Assembly: GCF_044872765.1 (NCBI RefSeq)
Contig: NZ_CP085253.1
Span: 1,426,001 to 1,490,000 of the forward strand
Direction: 5' to 3'
Length of the DNA: 64,000 nucleotides
From: Micrococcus sp023147585
GTDB lineage: Bacteria > Actinomycetota > Actinomycetes > Actinomycetales > Micrococcaceae
Positions 32,785 through 40,168 of the stretch are shown here, piece by piece; position 1 is the stretch's first letter; the number at the start of each line of letters is the position of its first letter. Position numbers and translations under genes: made by a program. The notes under the pieces were generated by a model. The model had not been told where the DNA came from, did no database searches, and was given only the letters and a program-made list of their open reading frames with translations.

Positions 32785-33082
32785 GGTGAGCCTCCTCGGC
32801 TGCGTGGTGGACCGCGTCCCGCACGATGTGGGACACGTGGTCGTCGGTGAGCGAGTAGGTGCGGGTCTTGCCGTTCAGCTCTGATCGCACGAGGCCGCTC
32901 ATCCTGAGGACGCGCAGATGCTGGGACATCAGCGTGTGCGTGACCCCCGCGTCGTCGGCCAGCGCGGAGACGCTCGCGGGCGCCTGCGCCATCCGCACCA
33001 GCGCGGCGACGCGCACGGGGGAGGCGAGGACCTTGAACAGCTCCGCTGCCTGAATGATCTGGGGGTTCACGTTCTTCAGCAT
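32771..33082 (-). CDS. ArsR/SmtB-family metal-sensing repressor (zinc type)
   Basis: Predicted 103 aa from ATG 33082 (an in-frame ATG at 33100 would give 109 aa). Winged helix with SVSALADDAGVTHTLMSQHLRVLRMSGLV. The last helix reads DDHVSHIVRDAVHHAAEE, giving Asp-x-His-x10-His-x2-Glu, the exact spacing of the alpha-5 zinc site in SmtB. A further His/Asp tail (HHDDH) ends the protein. It overlaps the His/Cys-rich gene by 14 bases and likely represses both through the inverted repeat at 33086-33107. Confidence 0.9.
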   Translation of the reverse strand: MLKNVNPQIIQAAELFKVLASPVRVAALVRMAQAPASVSALADDAGVTHTLMSQHLRVLRMSGLVRSELNGKTRTYSLTDDHVSHIVRDAVHHAAEEAHHDDH

Positions 33083-33085
33083 ACC

Positions 33086-33107
33086 TGCACAGGTCTTCAT
33101 GTGTGCA
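33086..33107. promoter_or_regulatory. Candidate ArsR operator
   Basis: Inverted repeat TGCACA-N10-TGTGCA immediately upstream of ATG 33082 on the minus strand. It overlaps the alternative start at 33100, which is one reason to prefer 33082. Confidence 0.5.
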
Positions 33108-33225
33108 CCCGTCGCGCGCCCCGTGGGGTCGCCGCGCCTAGACTCGGCCCCGGCTCCCGCCCGCCCCGCTCCCGCCTGTCCCGCCCGGCCCGCCCGCACC
33201 GCTCCCGCCTGTCCTGCCCGTCTTA

Positions 33226-33238
33226 CCCCCCCCCCCCC
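33226..33238 (+). repeat. Homopolymer tract of 13 C
   Basis: Thirteen consecutive C end directly before GGAGGA and ATG 33248. Just upstream (about 33165-33222) is an imperfect direct repeat of CCGCTCCCGCCTGTCC. Tracts this long are unstable in replication and also prone to sequencing error. Confidence 0.9.
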
Positions 33239-33247
33239 GGAGGACGC

Positions 33248-33766
33248 ATGCCCCCGCACCCCGCCCGCCGTCGTGATCGGCCCTTCGTCTTCTCGCACGC
33301 GTGGTCGGTGCCGCTGCCGGCCGCCGAGGCGATGGACCTGCTGGGCGACCCGCTGCGCTACCCCGAGTGGTGGCCGGCCATCCCGGCCGCGTGGGACGTC
33401 ACGGACCGCACGCGCGGCGACGTCGTCCCCGGCGGCGTCGGCGAGCGCGCGGGGATCCGCCTGATCGGCTTCGTCCCCGTGCGCCTGACCATGGAGCGCG
33501 TGGTGGACGACCGCGCGCGCGGCGTCCTGCTCGCGCGCCTCAAGGGGGACCTGGAGGGCACGGTGCGCGTCGAGGTCCACGACGACGGCGTCCGCCCCGG
33601 CACGCGCTGCACCGTGGCGTGGCACCAGGAGGTGGTCCTGGGCACCCCGTGGATGCGCGCCGTCGCCGCGGTGCCGGGCGCGCGGGCGGCGATGCGCGCC
33701 AGCCATGCGACGGCGATGCGCGCAGGCCGGCGGTCGCTGGGTGCGGTGTCCCTGCCGGCGGGGTGA
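33248..33766 (+). CDS. SRPBCC (START/Bet v1-like) lipid- or polyketide-binding protein
   Basis: Predicted 172 aa. Helix-grip fold suggested by FSHAWSVPLPAAEAMDLLGDPLRYPEWWPAIPAAWDV, then LIGFVPVRLTMERVVDD, TVRVEVHDDG and CTVAWHQEV strands. Polyketide cyclase/dehydrase families bind hydrophobic ligands; the ligand here is unknown. GGAGGA seven bases before ATG 33248 fixes the start, and the 13-C tract abuts this ribosome site. Confidence 0.8.
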   Translation: MPPHPARRRDRPFVFSHAWSVPLPAAEAMDLLGDPLRYPEWWPAIPAAWDVTDRTRGDVVPGGVGERAGIRLIGFVPVRLTMERVVDDRARGVLLARLKGDLEGTVRVEVHDDGVRPGTRCTVAWHQEVVLGTPWMRAVAAVPGARAAMRASHATAMRAGRRSLGAVSLPAG

Positions 33767-33845
33767 GACGCCGCCCGGTCCACCGGACCCTCGAACCCCC
33801 GCGCAGGCGTCGACCCTCTCGTCCCGCCCCTCCCCCCGCGCCAGG

Positions 33846-33879
33846 CGACGGCCCCCACCGAACCAGGGGGGGGCCGTCG
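33846..33879. terminator. Bidirectional terminator hairpin
   Basis: CGACGGCCCCC (33846-33856) pairs with 33869-33879, 11 bp, loop 12 bases, between the convergent SRPBCC and SDR stops. Confidence 0.65.
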
Positions 33880-33897
33880 TCGTGCGTGGGGCGGGTG

Positions 33898-34788
33898 TCA
33901 GCCGAGCAGGGCCGCCATCTGCTTGGCGATCATGTCCGTGGCGCGCTTCGGGGACAGGCGGGAGATGCGGTCCATGGTGGTGGAGTCCTTGCCGGCGGTG
34001 ACGCGGTAGGCGCCCTTCTCCACCGCGTTCTCCACGATGATGCGGGCCGCCTCCTGCGGGGTGATGGTCTGGGGCTCGGCCTGCTTCTTGCCCTTGCCGT
34101 CCGTGGGCTTCGCGGCTCCCGCACCCGGGGTGGGCGAGCCCGCCGCGGCCTCGGTGGCCACCTGCTCAGGCGGTGCGCCCGCGCCACCGGGAGCCGTCAC
34201 GCCGGAGTTCTCGGTGATGGAGGTGGAGACGCCGCCGGGGAAGACGACGGAGACGTCCACCTTCGTGTCGCGCAGCTCGGCGTAGAGGCCCTCGGTCAGC
34301 AGCTTCACGGCGGCCTTGGACGCACCGTAGAGGGTCTGGCCGGGCACAGGGACGAAGCCGCCCATGGAGGAGACGTTCACGACGCTGCCGGCCGGGCGGG
34401 CCAGCAGATGCGGCAGGAACGCGTGGCAGGTGTTCACGGTGCCCCAGAAGTTCACCTCCATCACCCGACGCATCTCCTTCTCGTCGAGCTCCTCGAACGT
34501 CACGAACTTCTGGATGATGCCGGCCACGTTGACCAGGCCGTCCACCTGGCCGTGCGCGGCGAGGACCTGCTCGGGCAGGGCCCCGACCCCGTCGTGGTCG
34601 GTGATGTCGAGCGGGTGGGCGGTGAAGCGGTCGCGGGCGCCGGCGAGGCGGGCGGTCTCCTCGAGGGACCCGGCGCGCAGATCGACGCCGGCCACGCGGC
34701 CTCCGCGGCGCAGCAGCTCGAGCGTCACCTCGCGTCCGATGCCGTTGCCCGCTCCGGTAACGACGAAGACCTTGTCCGTGATCTGCAT
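33898..34788 (-). CDS. Short-chain dehydrogenase/reductase with Ala/Pro-rich insertion
   Basis: Predicted 296 aa. Classical SDR: cofactor motif VVTGAGNGIGREV, VNVAGI, Ser of VVNVSSMGG, and catalytic Tyr/Lys in LYGASKAAVK. Residues about 208-245 are a Gly/Ala/Pro/Thr-rich insertion not usual in the fold, replacing part of the substrate lid. AAGGAG precedes ATG 34788. Substrate unknown. panD lies upstream in the same direction with a gap of about 155 bases that shows nothing recognisable. Confidence 0.88.
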   Translation of the reverse strand: MQITDKVFVVTGAGNGIGREVTLELLRRGGRVAGVDLRAGSLEETARLAGARDRFTAHPLDITDHDGVGALPEQVLAAHGQVDGLVNVAGIIQKFVTFEELDEKEMRRVMEVNFWGTVNTCHAFLPHLLARPAGSVVNVSSMGGFVPVPGQTLYGASKAAVKLLTEGLYAELRDTKVDVSVVFPGGVSTSITENSGVTAPGGAGAPPEQVATEAAAGSPTPGAGAAKPTDGKGKKQAEPQTITPQEAARIIVENAVEKGAYRVTAGKDSTTMDRISRLSPKRATDMIAKQMAALLG

Positions 34789-34944
34789 GGGGCACTCCTT
34801 CGGTGGGGGCGTCCGGGGGTGTCCCTGCGCCTCACCGCCCACGCTTCCGCAAACCGCCGCGCGCGGCAAGGGGGCCGCGGGTCAGGGATGCACAGCCGGG
34901 GCCCAGCGGGCGAGGGACCGGCGTCGAGGGCCGGAGCCTCCCGC

Positions 34945-35382
34945 TCAGAGCTCGGCCTGCGCCTCGTCCCAGCCACGGGAGAGCGGGGCACGCGCGACGC
35001 CGTCGAGCAGCGCCTCCGCGGGGTCGGAGCCGAGCTCCTTGATGCGGTTGGCCTCGTCCACGTGGACGACGCGTGGCTTGAAGGAGCGCGCCTCGGCGTC
35101 GTCCATCTGCGCGTAGGCCATGAGGATCACGATGTCGCCGGGGTGCACGAGGTGGGCGGCCGCGCCGTTGATGCCGATGACGCCGGAGCCGCGCTCGCCC
35201 GCGATCGTGTAGGTCTCGAGGCGGGCGCCGTTGGTGACGTCCACGATGCTCACGAGCTCGCCCGGGAGGATCTGGGCGGCGTCGAGGAGGTCCTGGTCCA
35301 CGGTCACGGACCCCACGTAGTGCAGGTCCGCCTGGGTCACGGTGGCCCGGTGGATCTTGGCGTGGAACATGGTGCGCAGCAT
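34945..35382 (-). CDS. panD: Aspartate 1-decarboxylase
   Basis: Predicted 145 aa. Makes beta-alanine for pantothenate and CoA. Self-cleaving proenzyme: HYVGSVTVD places the Gly24-Ser25 cleavage site that yields the pyruvoyl group, exactly at the usual residue; KIHRATVTQADL and GAAAHLVHPGDIVILMAY are conserved. The C terminus is somewhat longer than in E. coli (126 aa). Start MLRTMFHAK at 35382 is chosen by family resemblance. CoA supply fits the surrounding CoA-ester pathways, though this may be chance. Confidence 0.95.
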   Translation of the reverse strand: MLRTMFHAKIHRATVTQADLHYVGSVTVDQDLLDAAQILPGELVSIVDVTNGARLETYTIAGERGSGVIGINGAAAHLVHPGDIVILMAYAQMDDAEARSFKPRVVHVDEANRIKELGSDPAEALLDGVARAPLSRGWDEAQAEL

Positions 35383-35510
35383 GCGGTGAGGAGCTCTCCA
35401 GGTGGGGGCGGGGTGTGTCCCAGGGACGGGGACGAGTCTACGCGGGGTCTGCGCGGCGGCCGATGAGTCGTCCGGACGGGGCGGGGCAGTGGGGCGGTGG
35501 GGCGAAGCGC

Positions 35511-35566
35511 GGAGGCAGTCGTACACGCCGCTACGTGAATCGGTAGCGGCGTGTACGACTGCCTCC
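35511..35566. repeat. Long palindrome P3 (24-bp arms, 8-nt loop)
   Basis: Arms 35511-35534 and 35543-35566 are exact reverse complements; loop GTGAATCG. Ends ten bases from the stop of the DUF559/AbiEi-like gene. The arm shares GAGGCAG...ACACG...GCCGCTAC with P4 on the other side of that gene. Confidence 0.9.
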
Positions 35567-35576
35567 CGGGATGTGG

Positions 35577-36560
35577 TCACCGCGCGCCCCCTCCCACGGG
35601 CGATCGCCGGGCGAGGTGTCCCCGCAGCTGCCACAGGAACGTCTCCAGATGCGCCGGCCGGAAGACGTCCGCCGTCACGCGGATCACCTCCCACCCGTCC
35701 GCCCTCAGGTTGGCGTCCCTCTCGACGTCCTCCCGCCACTGACGCTGATCCGTGCGGTGCTGGTCGCCGTCGTACTCCACGATCACCTTCGCATCGAGCC
35801 AGGCCAGGTCCACGCGCAGCCACTGCCCCGTGGACAGGACGATGCGCGGATTCACCTCAGGCTCGTCGACGCCGGCCAGGACGACGGCCACCCGGAGGCG
35901 GCTCTCCTGGGGCGAGCCGGATCCCGAGCGGACGAGGTCGAGCGCCTCGCGCGCCGCGCGGATGCCCTTGACCCGCGGCCGACTCGCCACGCCCTCCCTC
36001 AGCTCCACCAGCGTGCCCACGCCGGGCGGCAGCTCACGACGGCGGCGTTCCGAGTGAGCCACCCTCACGATGCTGTCCCCCAGCGCGACGAGGGCGTCCA
36101 GATGCGCTCCACCCTTCGCGAGGTCCACGAACGTCCACGGGGAGGTGGTCACGCGGACGCCGTCGACGACCCGCACCGGCGCGTCCGGCGGGAGCCGATG
36201 GCACCGCAGGCCCGGGCGCTGCGTGCCCCCGCCGTGATGCCGGGGCTCCGCGAGATGGATGACAGCGCCAGCCCCCAGCCGCCCGGTCAGCCACAGCCCG
36301 AGCACCCTCGCCGCCGTCGCATGGGTGAACACCCCCTCCGGGTGGAGGTCCTGCAGGGCGCGCAGCAGATCCAGCTGCGCAGGCTCCACCTCGCGCAGCC
36401 GCCACAGTCCGTACCCGAGCGAGACGAGGTCGCCGCGCCGCAGGCGGCTGGCCGACACCCCCGCCTCCTGCGCCGCCGGAGTGGAGAACACCGTGGGAGT
36501 GCGCTCTTCGTCGCTCAAGCCGCATCGCATGGGCGGCAGCGGGGCGGGGGCGCGGGGCAT
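35577..36560 (-). CDS. AbiEi-type winged helix plus DUF559 (Vsr/PD-(D/E)xK-like) protein
   Basis: Predicted 327 aa. Residues about 20-85 resemble the winged-helix start of type IV AbiEi antitoxins (TPAAQEAGVSASRLRRGDLVSLGYGLW), followed by a middle domain (VRVVDGVRVTTSPWTFVDLA) and a DUF559 end: VDLAWLDAKVIVEYDGDQH...DVERDANLRADGWEVIRVTADV, with the acidic/His residues of Vsr-like endonucleases. ATG 36560 is chosen because CACGCT lies six bases upstream, as for the paralogue at 276; GTG 36629 with GAGGGG is the alternative. No partner AbiEii toxin is present. Palindromes P3 and P4 bracket the gene. Nuclease activity is inferred from fold. Confidence 0.85.
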   Translation of the reverse strand: MPRAPAPLPPMRCGLSDEERTPTVFSTPAAQEAGVSASRLRRGDLVSLGYGLWRLREVEPAQLDLLRALQDLHPEGVFTHATAARVLGLWLTGRLGAGAVIHLAEPRHHGGGTQRPGLRCHRLPPDAPVRVVDGVRVTTSPWTFVDLAKGGAHLDALVALGDSIVRVAHSERRRRELPPGVGTLVELREGVASRPRVKGIRAAREALDLVRSGSGSPQESRLRVAVVLAGVDEPEVNPRIVLSTGQWLRVDLAWLDAKVIVEYDGDQHRTDQRQWREDVERDANLRADGWEVIRVTADVFRPAHLETFLWQLRGHLARRSPVGGGAR

Positions 36561-36642
36561 GCCCTGAGCGTGCCCGACGGAGGGGGCCCGTCGTCGTCGG
36601 GACGGCAGATCTGTGGAGAACGCCCGCACCCACCCCTCAGCG

Positions 36643-36694
36643 AGGCAGGCACACGCGCCGCTACGAATATGCGTAGCGGCGCGTGTGCCTGCCT
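36643..36694. repeat. Long palindrome P4 (23-bp arms, 6-nt loop)
   Basis: Arms 36643-36665 and 36672-36694 are exact reverse complements; loop AATATG. It lies in the divergent gap between the DUF559/AbiEi-like gene and paaZ, so it cannot terminate either gene. Related to P3. The rest of 36561-36817 shows only simple GAC/GCC-rich sequence. Confidence 0.9.
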
Positions 36695-36817
36695 TGGCGC
36701 ATGGGCGGCGACGGCGCCCCGGGTGGCAACCGCCCGCGCCGGCACCGCGTCACGACGACGACCGCGTCACGACGACGACGGCGCCCCCGCCCCCTCCCGC
36801 GTGATGCGCGTCTCGGC

Positions 36818-36851
36818 TAGGCTCGAGCCCAATAACCGACCGATCGGTCGG
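36818..36851 (+). promoter_or_regulatory. paaZ promoter -10 and PaaR-type operator
   Basis: TAGGCT (36818-36823) is a good -10; no clear -35. CCGACCGATCGGTCGG (36836-36851) is a perfect 16-bp palindrome, the most symmetric copy of the paa operator, covering about +7 onward. Confidence 0.8.
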
Positions 36852-36885
36852 GACCCATCCGCGCCCTCGACGTCAGGAGACCCAC

Positions 36886-39024
36886 GTGACCGTCACCGCA
36901 CCGTCCTCCGCCCCCGCCCTCCCCCAGATCCTGCCCAGCTACGTCCGCGGCGCCTGGTGGACCCCGGAGAGCCCCTCCACGGTCACGCCCGTCGCGGACG
37001 CCAACACCGGCGAGCACCTCACGGACGTCTCCACCGAGGGCCTCGACACCGCGGCGGCCATCGACTACGCCCGCTCCGTCGGCCAGAAGAGCCTCGGCGA
37101 GCTGACCATCCACGAGCGCGCCCTCAAGCTCAAGGAGCTCGCGCTCTACCTGAACTCCCGCATCCAGGAGCTCTACGACCTCTCCTTCGCGACGGGCTCC
37201 ACGCAGCGCGACCACGCCTTCGACGTCGACGGCGGCATCGGCACGCTCTTCACCTTCTCCGGCAAGGGCCGCCGCGAGCTTCCGAACGCCAACGTGATCA
37301 TCGACGGCGACGTCGAGCCGCTCTCCAAGGACGGCTCGTTCATCGGCGAACACGTCTACCAGCGCGTGCCCGGCGTCGCGGTGCAGATCAACGCGTTCAA
37401 CTTCCCGGTGTGGGGCATGCTCGAGAAGTTCGCCCCCGCCTTCGTGGCCGGCGTCCCCACGATCGTGAAGCCGGCCACCCCCACGGCCTACGTCACGCAG
37501 AAGTGCGTGGAGCTCATGGTGGACTCCGGCATCCTCCCCGAGGGCTCCATCCAGCTCATCGCCGGCTCGGCCCGGGACCTCCTGGACCACCTCGACTACC
37601 GCGACCACGTGGCCTTCACCGGCTCCGCCCACACCGCCCAGACCCTGCGCAAGCACCCCAACGTGATCGACGGCGGCGTGCGCTTCACCGGCGAGACCGA
37701 CTCCCTCAACGCGGCCATCCTCGGACCGGACGCCACCCCGGACACCCCGGAGTTCGAGGCGTTCGTCAAGGTGGTCTTCCAGGAGATGACGGTCAAGGCG
37801 GGTCAGAAGTGCACGGCCGTCCGCCGCGTGATCGTCCCCGCCGCCATGGCCGAGGCCGTCACCGCCGCCCTCACCGAGCGCCTCTCCGCGAAGGTGGTCC
37901 TCGGCGATCCCCGCAGCGAGGGCACCACCATGGGCGCGCTCGCCTCCAAGGAGCAGCAGTCCGAGGTCCGCAAGGCCGTGCAGCGCCTCGTCGACGCCGG
38001 CGGCCAGGTCCGCCTCGGCGGTCCTGACGGGGACACGGGCACCGCGGACGCCGAGGCCGGCGCGTTCTTCGCCCCCACCGTGCTCTCGTTCGCCGACGCC
38101 CGCACCCCCGAGGTGCACAGCGTCGAGGCGTTCGGCCCGGTCGCCTCGGTGCTGGGCTACGCCGACGTCGACGACGCCGTCGAGCTGGCCGCGATGGGCT
38201 GCGGCTCGCTCGTGGCCACCGTGGCCACGAACGACGGCGAGACCGCCCGCGCGTTCGCCGCCGGGATCGGCGCGCACCACGGCCGCGTGCACGTCCTCAA
38301 CCGCCAGACCGCCAAGACCACCACGGGCCACGGCGCCCCCGTGCCCGTGCTCGTGCACGGCGGCCCGGGCCGCGCCGGCGGCGGCGAGGAGCTCGGCGGG
38401 ATCCGCGCCGTCAAGCACTACATGCAGCGCACCGCGATCCAGGGCTCCCCGGACATCCTCACCGCCATCACCGGCGTGTGGCACCCGGGTGCCGCGGCGG
38501 ACACCGCCACTCGCGAGCAGGTGGACGCCGGCGCCAAGAAGCACCCGTTCTACAAGTCGCTCGAGGAGCTGAAGGTCGGCGACCAGTTCGCCTCCGGCCT
38601 GCGCACCGTGACCCTCGAGGAGATCACGGAGTTCGCTGAGAAGACCGGGGACAGGTTCTACGCGCACACGGACGAGGAGGCCGCCATGGCCAACCCGTTC
38701 TTCCCGCGCCGCGTGGCCCACGGCTACCTGCTGGTCTCCTGGGCCGCCGGCCTCTTCGTGGCCCCGGATCCGGGCCCGGTGCTCGCCAACTACGGCCTGG
38801 AGCACCTGCGCTTCATCACGCCCGTCACCTACGACGACGCGATCCGCGTGACCCTCACCGCCAAGAGGATCACCCCGCGTGTGACGGACGAGTACGGCGA
38901 GGTCGCCTGGGACTGCCGCCTGCACAACCAGAACGACGAGCTCTGCGCGCAGTACGACGTGCTGACGCTCGTCGCCAAGACCTGGCCCATGGCCGGGGAC
39001 CAGGCGGCCGACGTCCGGGCGTGA
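36886..39024 (+). CDS. paaZ: Bifunctional oxepin-CoA hydrolase/3-oxo-5,6-didehydrosuberyl-CoA semialdehyde dehydrogenase
   Basis: Predicted 712 aa (E. coli PaaZ 681). N-terminal aldehyde dehydrogenase (about 15-530): INAFNFPVWG, Glu of FTGETDSLNAAI and nucleophile Cys in GQKCTAVRR. C-terminal MaoC/hot-dog hydratase (about 555-705): DRFYAHTDEEAAMANPFFPRRVAHGYLLVS carries the Asp/His pair that opens the oxepin ring. A stretch near 560 (AGAKKHPFYKSLEELKVGDQF) links them. GTG 36886 follows AGGAG. It carries its own paa-type operator. Confidence 0.96.
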   Translation: MTVTAPSSAPALPQILPSYVRGAWWTPESPSTVTPVADANTGEHLTDVSTEGLDTAAAIDYARSVGQKSLGELTIHERALKLKELALYLNSRIQELYDLSFATGSTQRDHAFDVDGGIGTLFTFSGKGRRELPNANVIIDGDVEPLSKDGSFIGEHVYQRVPGVAVQINAFNFPVWGMLEKFAPAFVAGVPTIVKPATPTAYVTQKCVELMVDSGILPEGSIQLIAGSARDLLDHLDYRDHVAFTGSAHTAQTLRKHPNVIDGGVRFTGETDSLNAAILGPDATPDTPEFEAFVKVVFQEMTVKAGQKCTAVRRVIVPAAMAEAVTAALTERLSAKVVLGDPRSEGTTMGALASKEQQSEVRKAVQRLVDAGGQVRLGGPDGDTGTADAEAGAFFAPTVLSFADARTPEVHSVEAFGPVASVLGYADVDDAVELAAMGCGSLVATVATNDGETARAFAAGIGAHHGRVHVLNRQTAKTTTGHGAPVPVLVHGGPGRAGGGEELGGIRAVKHYMQRTAIQGSPDILTAITGVWHPGAAADTATREQVDAGAKKHPFYKSLEELKVGDQFASGLRTVTLEEITEFAEKTGDRFYAHTDEEAAMANPFFPRRVAHGYLLVSWAAGLFVAPDPGPVLANYGLEHLRFITPVTYDDAIRVTLTAKRITPRVTDEYGEVAWDCRLHNQNDELCAQYDVLTLVAKTWPMAGDQAADVRA

Positions 39025-39157
39025 GTCGGCAGGCCCCCGACGCCCCGCGCGTGAGCCGTCCGCCCGAGGCACCGGCCGCGGCGGCCGGGAACAACGCGGC
39101 GGCACGCTCCGTTGTGCCTGATGTCCCCCACGGACCATTGAGAGAGAAGGTCATCCC

Positions 39158-40090
39158 ATGTCCGAATTCACTCGTTTCGAGCAGGTGACGGTGCTGGGCA
39201 CCGGCGTGCTGGGCTCGCAGATCATCATGCAGGCCGCCTACCACGGCAAGAAGGTCATGGCGTACGACGCCGTCCCCGCCGCCCTCGAGAACCTCGACAA
39301 GCGCTGGGCGTGGATCCGCCAGGGCTACGAGGCCGACCTGGGCGAGGGCTACGACGCCGCCCGCTTCGACGAGGCCATCGCCCGCATCACCCCGACGTCG
39401 GACCTGGCCGAGGCCCTGGCGGATGCGGACATCGTGATCGAGGCCGTCCCGGAGAACCTGGAGCTCAAGCGCAAGGTGTGGGCCCAGGTGGGCGAGCTCG
39501 CCCCCGCCACGACCCTGTTCGCCACGAACACCTCCTCCCTGCTGCCCTCGGACTTCGCCGACGCCAGCGGCCATCCGGAGCGCTTCCTGGCCCTGCACTA
39601 CGCCAACCGCATCTGGGCGCAGAACACCGCCGAGGTCATGGGCACCGCCGCGACCTCGCCGGAGGCCGTCGCGGGAGCACTGCAGTTCGCCGAGGAGACC
39701 GGCATGGTCCCCGTGCACGTGCGCAAGGAGATCCCGGGCTACTTCCTCAACTCCCTGCTCATCCCGTGGCTGCAGGCCGGCTCCAAGCTGTACATGCACG
39801 GGGTGGGCAACCCGGCGGACATCGACCGCACCTGGCGCGTGGCCACCGGCAACGAGCGCGGCCCGTTCCAGACCTATGACATCGTGGGCTTCCACGTGGC
39901 CGCCAACGTCTCCCGCAACACGGGCGTCGACTGGCAGCTCGGCTTCGCTGAACTGCTCGAGAAGAGCATCGCCGAGGGCCACAGCGGCGTGGCCGACGGC
40001 CAGGGGTTCTACCGCTACGGGCCGGACGGGGAGAACCTCGGCCCGGTGGAAGACTGGAACCTGGGCGACAAGGACACGCCGCTGGGCTGA
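39158..40090 (+). CDS. 3-hydroxyacyl-CoA dehydrogenase (second, divergent type)
   Basis: Predicted 310 aa. NAD motif VTVLGTGVLGSQIIMQAAYHG, IVIEAVPENLELK, ATNTSSLLPSDF; the catalytic His sits in FLALHYANRIWAQNTAEVM rather than the HYFNP motif of PaaH, so this is a separate subfamily. It follows paaZ after 133 bases that contain a CCGGCCGC/GCGGCCGG hairpin (39072-39088), so it may be only partly cotranscribed. AGAAGG precedes ATG 39158. A role on a paa intermediate or another hydroxyacyl-CoA is open. Confidence 0.88.
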   Translation: MSEFTRFEQVTVLGTGVLGSQIIMQAAYHGKKVMAYDAVPAALENLDKRWAWIRQGYEADLGEGYDAARFDEAIARITPTSDLAEALADADIVIEAVPENLELKRKVWAQVGELAPATTLFATNTSSLLPSDFADASGHPERFLALHYANRIWAQNTAEVMGTAATSPEAVAGALQFAEETGMVPVHVRKEIPGYFLNSLLIPWLQAGSKLYMHGVGNPADIDRTWRVATGNERGPFQTYDIVGFHVAANVSRNTGVDWQLGFAELLEKSIAEGHSGVADGQGFYRYGPDGENLGPVEDWNLGDKDTPLG

Positions 40091-40168
40091 TCCCCGCCTC
40101 ATCACGACGCCGGACCGTCCGGTGCGCATCCTGCGCGCCCGGGCGGCTCGTCGTCGTACAGTCGCCCC

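Noticed and set aside
35577..36560. A complete AbiE toxin-antitoxin pair
   Set aside because: Only the AbiEi-like winged helix is present, fused to DUF559; no AbiEii nucleotidyltransferase lies beside it.
418..36694. The four long palindromes as ordinary rho-independent terminators
   Set aside because: No T-runs follow, P4 lies in a divergent promoter region, and arms of 23-28 bp are longer than the 11-14 bp of most terminator hairpins seen in this window. A terminator role for P1, P2 or P3 is not excluded as a side effect.
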